Shown: piece by piece, positions 25,264 to 34,482 of the stretch | Numbering within the stretch: position 1 is the stretch's first letter | Layout: each line of letters opens with the position of its first letter | Assembly (NCBI GenBank): GCA_944387865.1 | Contig: CALXGN010000001.1 | Span: 233,848-297,847 of the forward strand | DNA from: Scatomorpha stercorigallinarum | GTDB taxonomy: Bacteria; Bacillota; Clostridia; Oscillospirales; Oscillospiraceae | DNA length: 64,000 nucleotides | Direction of reading: 5' to 3' | Notes under the pieces: model-generated | Databases searched by the model: none | Seen by the model: only the letters and a program-made list of their open reading frames with translations | What the model was told of the DNA's origin: nothing | Position numbers and translations under genes: made by a program

Positions 25264-25896
25264 TTAGGCTTTCACCTCTACTATTTTCCGAAGGGAGAAT
25301 GCACAATTGCGGAGATAATCCGCATCCACGATTGAGCCAAATCGGCTCTCCGCAGCCTCGGCCCTCGCCTTAGCGTCATCATTGATAGCCATAGCCTCCG
25401 CTAATGGTAACTCGCGCCGCCGCATCGCCAGCAATAACTGCCGCATATCCTCATCAGGGCGTATTGCTTTGGCGAATGGTATGCCTGCGGCATAGCGCGC
25501 GATCGTGTCATAGTGCAGCGTGCTGTATACCATCATTTTCGTGGCTGCCGGGTAATAACTCGGTGCCCGCGCTCTCAGCCGCCGAGCCATACGCATGTAC
25601 GCATCATATACGCTCGCCCTGTTGGCTGCTATCAGCCGCTCGCCGTTGGCGGATATCCATGCCCCCAGCTCTCCGGCCTCTATCACCCGCGCGGGATAGA
25701 GCCATTGCAGCCATTGCACATGGTCGAGCCTCAACAGCGCGTCGCAGAACTGCCCCGGCCACACGCGGATATAATGCTTGTTCCCGTCGTGCACTGGCCC
25801 GCTGAAATCCGTTGTTACCATACCGATATCCACATCGCTCTCCGGCGTGTTGAGTCCAAACGTAGCCGAGCCAACTTGAGCCATGTAATACGTCAT
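25264..25896 (-). CDS. Phage-encoded minimal nucleotidyltransferase (Pol-beta superfamily)
   Basis: 210 residues. VGSATFGLNTPESDVDIG gives the GS...DxD metal-binding core of the superfamily, like the uncharacterised COG3541 proteins. The C-terminal part is helical. It would transfer a nucleotide to an unknown protein, RNA or small-molecule target. It overlaps the upstream gene and is followed within 3 nt by the glycosyltransferase, so the pair may act together. Confidence 0.75.
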   Translation of the reverse strand: MTYYMAQVGSATFGLNTPESDVDIGMVTTDFSGPVHDGNKHYIRVWPGQFCDALLRLDHVQWLQWLYPARVIEAGELGAWISANGERLIAANRASVYDAYMRMARRLRARAPSYYPAATKMMVYSTLHYDTIARYAAGIPFAKAIRPDEDMRQLLLAMRRRELPLAEAMAINDDAKARAEAAESRFGSIVDADYLRNCAFSLRKIVEVKA

Positions 25897-26258
25897 GCTT
25901 TCTCGACGATGTCTATCACCGCCGGGACGTTGTTATATCTGCTGTCCGAAACCGAGAATGCGACATCATAGGTCAGGGTGCCCGCCGTAGTGTCTTCATG
26001 GCACAGCGAAGAGTAATAGCCAACCGTCAGGCCGCCCACGCTTTCATGGAAGGTCAGTGCGTAGCCGTCTTTCAAAAACGAAAAGAACTTATTGATAGGG
26101 TTGCTGCTCTCCAGCGTCACGAACGCGCCTACCAGTTTCTCAGCGGCTTCGGGAGTGAAATCCCCGTCATATATGAGCAGGTCTCCGGTGTTGGTCGTGT
26201 TACGTTGTACCGTTCGCACACGGTAACCACCATAAATAAAACCATTAAGAATACTCAT
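25893..26258 (-). CDS. Phage tail-region protein of unknown function
   Basis: 121 residues without recognised domain (MSILNGFIYGGYRVRTVQRN...). The composition is that of a soluble beta-rich protein. It overlaps the collagen-like fibre gene and the nucleotidyltransferase gene by 4 nt each, so it belongs to the same translational unit; a fibre chaperone or accessory subunit is one possibility. Confidence 0.6.
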   Translation of the reverse strand: MSILNGFIYGGYRVRTVQRNTTNTGDLLIYDGDFTPEAAEKLVGAFVTLESSNPINKFFSFLKDGYALTFHESVGGLTVGYYSSLCHEDTTAGTLTYDVAFSVSDSRYNNVPAVIDIVEKA

Positions 26259-28681
26259 CCCTGCACCGCCTGTATTATCACGTACACCGTGAGATTTGAT
26301 GTAGGTGTGCTGTTTCTTGCTGTAAAGGTCAGTGAGTTGGCCGCCTGTCCGGAGCCTATTATTCCTGCATCGTAATATGCCTCCTGCGAGGCAAGCGCGG
26401 GAACAGGAGTGATAAGCTGCGCTGTCTCATCTGCGAGCACTCCGGGTACTGAAACAGTCTGTGACCCGCCGCTCCATCCCGATGCCGCCAAGGTCACAGT
26501 GACACGTGTAAGCACACCTGCGGGCCCGGTGGGGCCGGTTGCCCCCTGCGGACCCGTTGCCCCAGTAGGGCCAGTAGGGCCGGTAATGCTCTGCCCCTGC
26601 GGCCCAGTTGGACCTGTTGGCCCGGTTTGTCCATCCTGCCCCGCCGGCCCGGTAGGGCCTTGTGTGCCCTGCGGGCCTGTAGGTCCCGTTGGACCGATGC
26701 CGCCCGGGGCGCCGTCAGCTCCTGCCAGCCCGGTCGGGCCTGTTGCGCCCGTCGGCCCGGTAGGGCCCTGTGTACCGTCATGCCCCGGCTCCCCCTGGGG
26801 CCCGGTGGGGCCTGTTGCGCCAGTAGCCCCATCAGCCCCATTGATACCATCAGCGCCTTTGGGGCCCGTCGGCCCGGTGGGCCCAGTAGGGCCAATGTCA
26901 CCAGGCGGGCCTGGGACACTGCTGTCTGCACCATCGGCACCCTTTGGCCCAGTTGGCCCCGTGGGGCCGGTAGGGCCAGCGGGGCCGGGCGTGCCGTCCT
27001 TACCCGCGGGCCCGGTCGGGCCGGTCGGGCCCGCGGGGCCAGGTACGGTGCTATCCTGGCCAGCAGGGCCGGCGGGTCCCGTCGGGCCTGTCGCGCCAGT
27101 AGCGCCCGGGCTGCCATCTGCGCCGTCTTTCCCTTTGGGGCCAGTGGGGCCTGTTGGGCCTATTGGCCCTGTCGGGCCCGTGTCGCCGGCTGCTCCATCC
27201 GCACCCTTAGGGCCGGTCGGGCCGGTCGCCCCTGTACTTCCCGCAACGCCGTCCAGCCCTTTCGGCCCCGTAGGGCCCGTAGGGCCCGTTGCACCAGTAG
27301 CTCCAGTCGGACCGCGCTCTCCGGCCTCTCCCGGGGCCCCGTCTTGGCCAGCCGGGCCGGTTGGGCCTGTAGGACCTGCTGGGCCAGTCGCTCCTGTCGC
27401 GCCTGTGTTTCCATCTTTCCCAGCGGGACCGGTCGGGCCCGTCTCACCAGTTGCCCCAGTCGGGCCGGTTGGACCTGTCGCCCCGGGATTTCCATCCTGG
27501 CCCGCGGGTCCCGTAGGGCCTGTAGGGCCAGGACTGCCAGCTGGGCCCGGGACAGTGCTCGCAGCTCCAGCAGGCCCCGTTGGGCCCGTCGGGCCGGTCG
27601 CGCCCTGCGCACCTGAAGGCCCAGTGGGCCCGGTTGCCCCGATCGGGCCCTGCGCCCCCTGCAGCGGGCCATGATCTACCCAGCCTTGCTCAGGGCTATA
27701 AATGCATATGTCATACGGCGCAGACGCACCAACGCCATATGCGTCGCCAGCCTCCGGGGCGGGCACAGCTTCCTCCAACAGTGACAGCGAGTCAAAAGTG
27801 CCCAATACAACGAGGCCTTTCCCCTGTGGCCCTGTCGGACCCGTAACGCCCTGAAGCCCCCGCGGTCCGGTCGGGCCCATCTCCCCCTGGCCTCCGCTCG
27901 GCCCCGTGGGGCCTGTTGCCCCGATGGGGCCCGTGGGCCCGGTCGGCCCGGTAATACCGTCAGCGCCCTGCGGCCCCGTGGGGCCAGTCGCGCCGGCTGC
28001 GCCGGTCGGCCCTCTGTCACCTGGCGCACCTGTCGGCCCAGTTGGGCCTGTGGGCCCGGTCGGGCCAGGCACAGAGCTGTCCCTACCGGGCGCGCCCTGT
28101 GGCCCCGTGGGGCCGATGCCGCCCTCCGGGCCGGTGGGGCCAGCCGGGCCGGTTGGGCCAGCGCTGCCGTGTGCGCTCACCCCGCTGTCCTGATATGTAC
28201 GGCTCTCTTCGTCCCACAGCAGCCAGGTCTCGGAATCTGAAAGTTGAGGCGGGCGCAGCGAAACAGTTTCGGCTGTACCTGCAGCCGCCTCTGCGCGCTC
28301 GGCCGCCTGCACGGCCTGTGTCAGCCAGTCCGGGGCAGGTCCTTGGGGGCCGCCCTCATACAGAGACTTGACCACCACCGTCCTGATGACCGGGCTTTTG
28401 CCCACGATCTGCTCGCCGACATATACACGGGCCTCCAGCTTGCCGGCGCCGGGCACGGAGAGATCAGCGTCGTTCGGCCGCCAGATGACCGGTGAGCTTC
28501 TCGCGCCGATCACCACCGGATACATCTGCCCGTCAGGACGCTCGTACATCAGGGACACCGCGCCATCAGGATAGTCCTGCATCCATGGCGACACGTCGAT
28601 CTCCAGCTGTGCATAATTGTCCTCGCCAAGCCGGCCTATCTCTACATAGCCCAGCGGCGGAGCCAGTGCATCGATCTTCAT
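26255..28681 (-). CDS. Collagen-like phage tail fibre
   Basis: 808 residues. An N-terminal ~130-residue BppU-like baseplate-attachment domain, then Gly-X-Y repeats dominated by GPTGPTG in two blocks (~175-290 and ~340-725). The blocks are split by a ~50-residue non-collagen module (GKGLVVLGTFDSLSLLEEAV ... WVDHGPLQG), as in other Firmicutes phage fibres. A C-terminal ~80-residue globular domain likely nucleates the trimer and contacts the host. The DNA is highly repetitive and prone to length change. Confidence 0.9.
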   Translation of the reverse strand: MKIDALAPPLGYVEIGRLGEDNYAQLEIDVSPWMQDYPDGAVSLMYERPDGQMYPVVIGARSSPVIWRPNDADLSVPGAGKLEARVYVGEQIVGKSPVIRTVVVKSLYEGGPQGPAPDWLTQAVQAAERAEAAAGTAETVSLRPPQLSDSETWLLWDEESRTYQDSGVSAHGSAGPTGPAGPTGPEGGIGPTGPQGAPGRDSSVPGPTGPTGPTGPTGAPGDRGPTGAAGATGPTGPQGADGITGPTGPTGPIGATGPTGPSGGQGEMGPTGPRGLQGVTGPTGPQGKGLVVLGTFDSLSLLEEAVPAPEAGDAYGVGASAPYDICIYSPEQGWVDHGPLQGAQGPIGATGPTGPSGAQGATGPTGPTGPAGAASTVPGPAGSPGPTGPTGPAGQDGNPGATGPTGPTGATGETGPTGPAGKDGNTGATGATGPAGPTGPTGPAGQDGAPGEAGERGPTGATGATGPTGPTGPKGLDGVAGSTGATGPTGPKGADGAAGDTGPTGPIGPTGPTGPKGKDGADGSPGATGATGPTGPAGPAGQDSTVPGPAGPTGPTGPAGKDGTPGPAGPTGPTGPTGPKGADGADSSVPGPPGDIGPTGPTGPTGPKGADGINGADGATGATGPTGPQGEPGHDGTQGPTGPTGATGPTGLAGADGAPGGIGPTGPTGPQGTQGPTGPAGQDGQTGPTGPTGPQGQSITGPTGPTGATGPQGATGPTGPAGVLTRVTVTLAASGWSGGSQTVSVPGVLADETAQLITPVPALASQEAYYDAGIIGSGQAANSLTFTARNSTPTSNLTVYVIIQAVQG

Positions 28682-28690
28682 AGCTTCACC

Positions 28691-29632
28691 TCATCCAATG
28701 AGTCCATATTTGCCGCGCAGTATACCGATCAGGTTATTCAGCGCCGTCACCATGTTGTTCTCCGTAACGCTTGAATACCCCATGTTGTTATACGAAAGCG
28801 ACAGCGTCTGTTTCTGCTGCGGCGTTACCCCGAAAAAGCCCAGGCGGCCCGCAGCCGTACAGAGGCGCGTATACCCCGCGCCCGTATACAGATGTGCCCA
28901 CGGCAGCGAGGAGGTGCCAAGGCTGTACGCATATGTCGTGTTGCTCGCGTGCGGGACAAGAGCCCGGCCCGTTGTCAGCGAAACATAGTTGGTAGAGCCC
29001 TGATACAGGCGGCTGACAGTGGGCGTGGGCACATCGGCCCATTTCAGGGCGTATGCGGTGGAGCCGTTTTTAACGAGCATTTGTCCGTCCTGCCCGCCGG
29101 CCGGGATATGGTTTACCGGCGGCGTTGTCCAGTGGACCTGGTAGTCCAGCGTATTTGTCTTCACCAGCATTTGCCCGGTTTGCCCGCCTGCAGGCAGCTC
29201 ACGCCCCGGAGGGTCGCTCCAGCGGACGGCGTATGATGCGTTGCTCGACTTTGTCAGCATCTGCCCGGTCGAGCCGCCGTCCGGAAGTTCCCGTGACCGG
29301 TCGGACCACTTGGCGCCATAGTCGGCAGAACCGTCCTTCGTGAGGAACTGCCCATCGCTGCCTCCCGCCGGCATGAGGATGTCCTCACCCGGCGCACCCA
29401 CGACATACTCAACGACATATGTGCCGCTGTCTTTCAGTATCCGCACACGGTCACCAGCCGAGAAGCGGACGGATGTATTGCACTTGTAGCGCTTCTCGCT
29501 GGCTTCCTCCTGGCCGTCAAAAATCAACGTAAGCCCATCGTCGTATACCTCGCCGACCGTTGCGAAATTACACTCCGGCGTGGTTTCTGACTCGACCGGT
29601 TCAAGACCCTTGTCGTCTATGATCTCTGTCAT
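28691..29632 (-). CDS. Phage tail fibre/spike protein with four ~30-residue repeats
   Basis: 313 residues from the ATG that overlaps the upstream stop. Between about 95 and 205 four repeats follow the pattern PxGGxxGQxLxKxxxxxYxxxW (DILMPAGGSDGQFLTK, LPDGGSTGQMLTK, LPAGGQTGQMLVK, IPAGGQDGQMLVK). These are common in phage tail fibre shafts. The C-terminus (LSLSYNNMGYSSV ... LRGKYGLIG) may be a trimerisation end. Confidence 0.8.
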   Translation of the reverse strand: MTEIIDDKGLEPVESETTPECNFATVGEVYDDGLTLIFDGQEEASEKRYKCNTSVRFSAGDRVRILKDSGTYVVEYVVGAPGEDILMPAGGSDGQFLTKDGSADYGAKWSDRSRELPDGGSTGQMLTKSSNASYAVRWSDPPGRELPAGGQTGQMLVKTNTLDYQVHWTTPPVNHIPAGGQDGQMLVKNGSTAYALKWADVPTPTVSRLYQGSTNYVSLTTGRALVPHASNTTYAYSLGTSSLPWAHLYTGAGYTRLCTAAGRLGFFGVTPQQKQTLSLSYNNMGYSSVTENNMVTALNNLIGILRGKYGLIG

Positions 29633-30669
29633 ACATACACCACCCGCTGCCACTCATGCGTCATCGTCCTCCCGGCCGCCAGGGACATGCTCCAGGCAGT
29701 CTCTTCAAATATCCCCGTGATCTGCGGATGCGTCACGGCCACTATGTCCCCGATTCCATGTCCACCCTCGGCCAGGGTCTTGGCTGACACGACCTCGCCC
29801 GAAAGCATGGACTGATAGGCCAGCTTGTTGACATAGGCCTGCAGTTCCGCCTGGGACGCGATGTTGTCCACACGTACAACGTGGGGGATACGCCGGCCGC
29901 GCCGGACAGTCGACAGCCGCGACGTGGGGTTGTCGTTGACAGCAGTCGCCGTCATCGGTCCTGAGAGGTCCGGGTTGGACACAACGGCAATGAACACATT
30001 TGGCGAATCATATATGTCCAGCTCTGAGCTGGTTTCAGGCTGCAGTACCGTCAGTGGATCCTCTGCGCTGTAGCGGTGCTTGATGAGCTGCGCAGACGGC
30101 TCCTGATAGGGCTGCAGCATGGCAACGCCCTGTGAATTAAACCATATGTCAGTATAATTGATCTCTGTGAGCAGTGCGTTGATGATGGTCAGGAAGCTTG
30201 TCCCGATCTCCCAATCCTCGCGATCTGTGGCCAGAGTGTGCGTGGTCGGCACTTCCGAGGTCTGCGCGATGCCCGCCTTCGTCAGCAGCTGGCGTACGGC
30301 TGTAAGGTAGTTCGTGCCCGCCTGGAAGTGCAGCAGATCCTCAGTTTTGCACTGATTGAGCAGCAGCGCCCGGTCATAGGCCTCGATGCGGTCGTACACC
30401 GCCCCGCTGAGCTTGCTCGACGATACCACAGAGCCAACGGGAAACACGCCGACGGCCGACTCGACCCCGTCGATGGTGATGACCGGGCGCAGTTCATCCG
30501 TGAGGTAATCGACTTCCGGGTCGTGCAGGAAGGTCCCCGCAAGAGACATCTTGATCGCCGATGACTTATCCGCCATTACAGTCGGCGGGTTCCCAGCCGA
30601 AAAAAGCAGCTGTTTGAGCGGCACGCCACCGCGCAGGACATCGACCCGGGCCGAAAATCGCCTAATCAT
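29629..30669 (-). CDS. Phage tail-tip protein (DUF5048 / Gp37-like)
   Basis: 346 residues from the ATG at 30669, which overlaps the upstream gene by 8 nt. It resembles Siphovirus Gp37-like tail-tip proteins, with a first part of hub-like sheets and a later part (VRVDNIASQAELQAYVNKLA, GGHGIGDIVAVTHPQ) typical of that family. It probably forms the tail hub joining distal tail protein and fibres. Confidence 0.72.
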   Translation of the reverse strand: MIRRFSARVDVLRGGVPLKQLLFSAGNPPTVMADKSSAIKMSLAGTFLHDPEVDYLTDELRPVITIDGVESAVGVFPVGSVVSSSKLSGAVYDRIEAYDRALLLNQCKTEDLLHFQAGTNYLTAVRQLLTKAGIAQTSEVPTTHTLATDREDWEIGTSFLTIINALLTEINYTDIWFNSQGVAMLQPYQEPSAQLIKHRYSAEDPLTVLQPETSSELDIYDSPNVFIAVVSNPDLSGPMTATAVNDNPTSRLSTVRRGRRIPHVVRVDNIASQAELQAYVNKLAYQSMLSGEVVSAKTLAEGGHGIGDIVAVTHPQITGIFEETAWSMSLAAGRTMTHEWQRVVYV

Positions 30670-32716
30670 ATGGCACCGCCTCCACGTGATCCACGCGGGA
30701 AACTGTGAATGAGTACGTCTGGAAGAACTTTGCAGCCTGTTTGGAAAGGGTGTCCAAGATGCCGATGGCCATGTTCCCCCATTGATCCTTGACGCATACC
30801 AGCTGCCCGACAAGGGCCTCCAGCGCGGCGCACTCGGTCGGCTCGCGCATGGCGCACACCACGCCCATCGTGCTCTCCCAGAAATCTGATACCTCGGCGG
30901 ACGGGTATTTCCCGCCGCAGAGATGAACGTATTCCACGTTTCGTGCAATGGCAACCGACGTGCGCCGGTCCTGCGTGTCCGCATAACTCAGCTTGAGCCA
31001 GCTCGCCGCCGGCACCGGGGAGATACACACGGTATCACACACCACGGATACGGGAGTCTGATTGCTCAGGCAATAATCGCCGCTGCCGGCGAAAACGCCC
31101 CGCACCGCGTACATGTGCGTGCCGGCGGAGAAATTATCCACATATTGCCGGGCTGTTGTGCGCGCTATTGGTGCGCCGTCCCGGAGGACGAAAAAAGCGT
31201 CATAGTCTCCGGCCGTCTGCCAGGACAGCTCTACCACATGGGCAGCTGCAGCGGTCAGGGTAATGGGCTCGCCGGCCGTGTTGGCGACCGTAACAGCGCA
31301 GGTCCCCCAGTCGCTCCAAAGGTCATACTTATTGCCTACACGCACACGGGCGATGTACTGACCGTCCGGGAGGTAATCAGGGCAGATCCAGCTCTGTACC
31401 ACGCCAAACTGCAGCCCGCTTTTGATGTTGCCGACCTCGACTTCGTAGGCCTGTTGCCCTGCGGCCTGCCAGCTGATCCGCAGCCTCGGAGATGTCCCGC
31501 TCGTACAGGATACGCTTGGCGCGTCCGGCGACACCATGACTATAAAGTCTGCCGCTGCGCTCCACTCGCCGGGCTCGTTGTCTGAGTTGTATGTCCGAAC
31601 GCGCCAGCTCACCGTACCGGCGCCAAATGTATTCGCTGGCGCAGTGTATTCCACATCCGCCCCAGTCACCGTGGCCAGATCCGTCCATGAGCTGCCGCCG
31701 TTGAGGCTGTATTGCAGCTCGGCCTTCGACTGGGCCGTGCCTGTTGCGATGATATGGCTCCAGCTGAAGGTCACAGGTACGCTTCCATCCACCAGCGACC
31801 CGACCGGGGATATGGGCACGGCTTCCGGCAGGCTCTCTATCGTCGAGAGAGTGTACCATTCGCTCGTGGCCGTCACACCGGAGTTGGTGATAACAGAGAC
31901 CTGCCACTGTATTTCGTCAGTCGTAAACGTGCCCGCGGGCACAGTGCAGCCCTGCGTTGTGCCGCAGTTTATGGTGTTGACAGTGCCCGAGCTGCCCGCC
32001 CTCCAACGGAATGTAGCCGATGCCTGTGTCAGCTTGCCAAATGAGCCGCAGTCTGAGTGAGGAACGGGCTCAAAGCCCCATGTAAATTGCGACGCCGCGT
32101 TTTTGGGGACATAGCCGGATATCGGTGAGAGCCCCACAAGGGAGATTTCCACCAGTTCCCCGACATAAACGTCTATATACGGCGGCAGCGAGCTGTGCAG
32201 CGGGGTCGCTGCGGTGACATGCCCGGCTCCAGACGAGCTGTACTCAGGGGCGAGCCCGACGATGCCCAGCGTATTGGGACGCTCCTGGCACAGCGAGGAG
32301 GCAAGGCGCGGGCCATAAGTGCCCACATACGCCGGCAGCGATTGCACCCATGTCGTGGCCCCATTGTAGTCGTTCGGCGGCATAAAGTCATAACCGGTGA
32401 CGGTATCCGCATCAAAGTCCGACGTGTAGTGCGCAAAGCCGCAGTGCTCGTCAGGATCATAGGTCGTCCCATATTTTGGAGAGGGCGCACCCGGGCATTC
32501 TATCAGCCCCCACATCAGCTCGACGCCGGTTATATATCTATACAGCATGCCCTCGGGCAGCGGGCTTTCTATGCCAAGCAGCAGCATCCGCCTGTCCTCA
32601 GCAAGGCCTCCGCGGTCATAATACAGGCGCTCGGTCGCTCCCATGGACTGGTGCGTCCCGGGATAGGCGCTGCTGACAATGGCCGCTTTTGTTGGATGCA
32701 GCGTGTAATCTGCCAT
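30662..32716 (-). CDS. Phage distal tail/baseplate protein with fibronectin III-like domains
   Basis: 684 residues. The centre contains two or three FnIII-like beta domains (VPVTFSWSH ... VSWRVRTYNSDNEPGEWS; LRISWQAAGQQAYEVEVG). The C-terminal ~110 residues (CVKDQWGNMAIGILDTLSKQ) resemble a distal-tail-type domain. It follows the tape measure, the usual place for the tail-tip adaptor. Start and stop overlap both neighbours. Confidence 0.75.
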   Translation of the reverse strand: MADYTLHPTKAAIVSSAYPGTHQSMGATERLYYDRGGLAEDRRMLLLGIESPLPEGMLYRYITGVELMWGLIECPGAPSPKYGTTYDPDEHCGFAHYTSDFDADTVTGYDFMPPNDYNGATTWVQSLPAYVGTYGPRLASSLCQERPNTLGIVGLAPEYSSSGAGHVTAATPLHSSLPPYIDVYVGELVEISLVGLSPISGYVPKNAASQFTWGFEPVPHSDCGSFGKLTQASATFRWRAGSSGTVNTINCGTTQGCTVPAGTFTTDEIQWQVSVITNSGVTATSEWYTLSTIESLPEAVPISPVGSLVDGSVPVTFSWSHIIATGTAQSKAELQYSLNGGSSWTDLATVTGADVEYTAPANTFGAGTVSWRVRTYNSDNEPGEWSAAADFIVMVSPDAPSVSCTSGTSPRLRISWQAAGQQAYEVEVGNIKSGLQFGVVQSWICPDYLPDGQYIARVRVGNKYDLWSDWGTCAVTVANTAGEPITLTAAAAHVVELSWQTAGDYDAFFVLRDGAPIARTTARQYVDNFSAGTHMYAVRGVFAGSGDYCLSNQTPVSVVCDTVCISPVPAASWLKLSYADTQDRRTSVAIARNVEYVHLCGGKYPSAEVSDFWESTMGVVCAMREPTECAALEALVGQLVCVKDQWGNMAIGILDTLSKQAAKFFQTYSFTVSRVDHVEAVPYD

Positions 32717-34482
32717 TACAGTTTCCCCTTCCCCGGTTTCATGCGCGCCACGCGGCGTCGCTCCTGCACGATGCGGACGATGTCGTTGAACTCCTGTACA
32801 CTTCTCGCATCGATGGTAATGTAGTAAACATCCCCGCCGGCAAGGCCCCGGCTCTCCTGGGCGTTAAAGATCGTGCTGCCGCTCGGCAGCCCCACGACCT
32901 CCGGCCCATTCTCGCCGACCCACGTCAGGCCGCCGGGCCAGCTCACGCTGCCGCTCGCATTCCACGGCAAATTGATTTGCGGCCCCCTGGCCTCTGCGCC
33001 TTCCCCGCCGAACAGGATCCCGCCTATGTCGCCAAGGTTTTGTGCTGCGCCGCCCCAGTCGCCCGACAAAAGATTTACGAGCGCCGCCGCGGCAAGAAGT
33101 ATCACTTTCAGGCCGTCTGCAATGACGTTGATGACCCAGGCTATTCCATCAAAGAGTGGCTGACACGCTGACAGAACATCTCCGAGTATTTCAAACGCCG
33201 GGGACAGGGCCAACACGAGCTCAAGCAGCGAGCCGAATACCGAAACAAGCCCGCTGTTCGCGAAACCCTCTGAGAGCTGCCTCAACCCGTTACCTGAAGA
33301 CTCGTAGAACGCCTGCAGTGCAGGCGCGAACTCAAGCGCTATGGCATTCTTGCCTGCCTCTATCGACTCGTTATGCCGCAGAAGAGCGTCATCGACCTGC
33401 GCAAGGGCCTCCAGTTCAACGTCTGTGAGAACACGGCCGACCTCATGAGCCTCATCGCAGAGGTCGCGGAATGCGTCCGTACCCTGGATTATCAGCGGGT
33501 TAAGGTCCTGCGCACTGCGGCCAAATACCTCCATGGCTATGGCATCGCGCTCAGTGGCATTTTCAACATTGCCCAGAGCCTCCATGACTTCCATGAACAC
33601 GGCTTCTGAGTCCCGCAGGTTGCCGTTCGTGTCCACAATGGACACGCCGAGCTTGCGCCACGTCTCCACCGCAGACTCCGTGCCGCTCTGTGCGTCGCTC
33701 ATGCTGCGGATCATGCGCGTGTGCGCGCCGACGAGCGTATCGAAAGACACCCCGATGAGCTCGCTGGCATACTGGTATTCCTGTATCGTCTCTGTAGACA
33801 GGCTCGTCTGCATGGAGAGGTCCTGTATCTCACCGGCGGCCGCCGCCTGTTCCTGCGTGAGGGATATCAGCTTCTGCTCGACCTCCGCGATCGCTGCGAC
33901 CATGGCCGCGAATCCGGCTATGCTGGCCAGTACAGCCTTATCCATACCACCAAGGCCGTTAAGGCTCTTGGATATGCCGTCCGGCAGGTTTATGCCCAGT
34001 TTGCCAGCGAGCTCATCGATGGCATCGCCAAACCCTGTTGTGGTGTCTGAGCTTTCATCGAGCTGCTCGCTGTAATCCTCCGTGCTGTTCTCCGCGCCCT
34101 CCAGGGCCTCCATCTGCTTTTGCAGTTCAGCATTATTGCTGTCAAGAGCACGCTGGAGCTTTATCAGATCAGTTTCGGCTCGGGCCAATTTTGCGCTCCA
34201 GTCGTTTACTGAATCTGCATCTTGGTTTTTTGCGGATGTGGCGTGTTCCAGCGCCGCTCTCAGTACGTCAATCTTTCTTTTCTCAGCGTCGATCTGCTCT
34301 TCTAGCTTTTTCCCAGTGGCTGTTAGAGCTTCTACGCTGTCATCATTATCTTCGAAAGTTGTCTGGAGGAGCTTCATTTCCGCATCAAGAGCTTTGAGTT
34401 CAGTACCTATCGATCTTACAGCATCCTTGAAAGCCTTTTCATTGTTGAGCTCTATTCCGGCTCCAATCGCAGGCATCGCCAT
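32716..34482 (-). CDS. Phage tail tape measure protein
   Basis: 588 residues. N-terminal coiled coil (~20-150), a hydrophobic middle (~170-200 and ~400-470) and a Gly-rich C-terminus. The block YASELIGVSFDTLVGA ... MIRSMSDAQSGTESAVETWRKLGV is typical of Firmicutes tape measures. It sets tail length; at 588 residues it implies a fairly short tail. GAGGGGTGA precedes the ATG, which lies directly behind the GT stop. Confidence 0.9.
   Translation of the reverse strand: MAMPAIGAGIELNNEKAFKDAVRSIGTELKALDAEMKLLQTTFEDNDDSVEALTATGKKLEEQIDAEKRKIDVLRAALEHATSAKNQDADSVNDWSAKLARAETDLIKLQRALDSNNAELQKQMEALEGAENSTEDYSEQLDESSDTTTGFGDAIDELAGKLGINLPDGISKSLNGLGGMDKAVLASIAGFAAMVAAIAEVEQKLISLTQEQAAAAGEIQDLSMQTSLSTETIQEYQYASELIGVSFDTLVGAHTRMIRSMSDAQSGTESAVETWRKLGVSIVDTNGNLRDSEAVFMEVMEALGNVENATERDAIAMEVFGRSAQDLNPLIIQGTDAFRDLCDEAHEVGRVLTDVELEALAQVDDALLRHNESIEAGKNAIALEFAPALQAFYESSGNGLRQLSEGFANSGLVSVFGSLLELVLALSPAFEILGDVLSACQPLFDGIAWVINVIADGLKVILLAAAALVNLLSGDWGGAAQNLGDIGGILFGGEGAEARGPQINLPWNASGSVSWPGGLTWVGENGPEVVGLPSGSTIFNAQESRGLAGGDVYYITIDARSVQEFNDIVRIVQERRRVARMKPGKGKL

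Noticed and set aside
26409..27674. Long plus-strand Pro/Gly-rich frame
   Set aside because: Mirror frame of the collagen-like gene; no ribosome site and against the direction of the operon.
26500..28180. Dense short repeats resembling a CRISPR array
   Set aside because: They are in-frame codons for Gly-Pro-Thr triplets of the collagen-like fibre, without unique spacers.
22000..29700. Diversity-generating retroelement in the tail fibre region
   Set aside because: No reverse transcriptase and no template/variable repeat pair seen.
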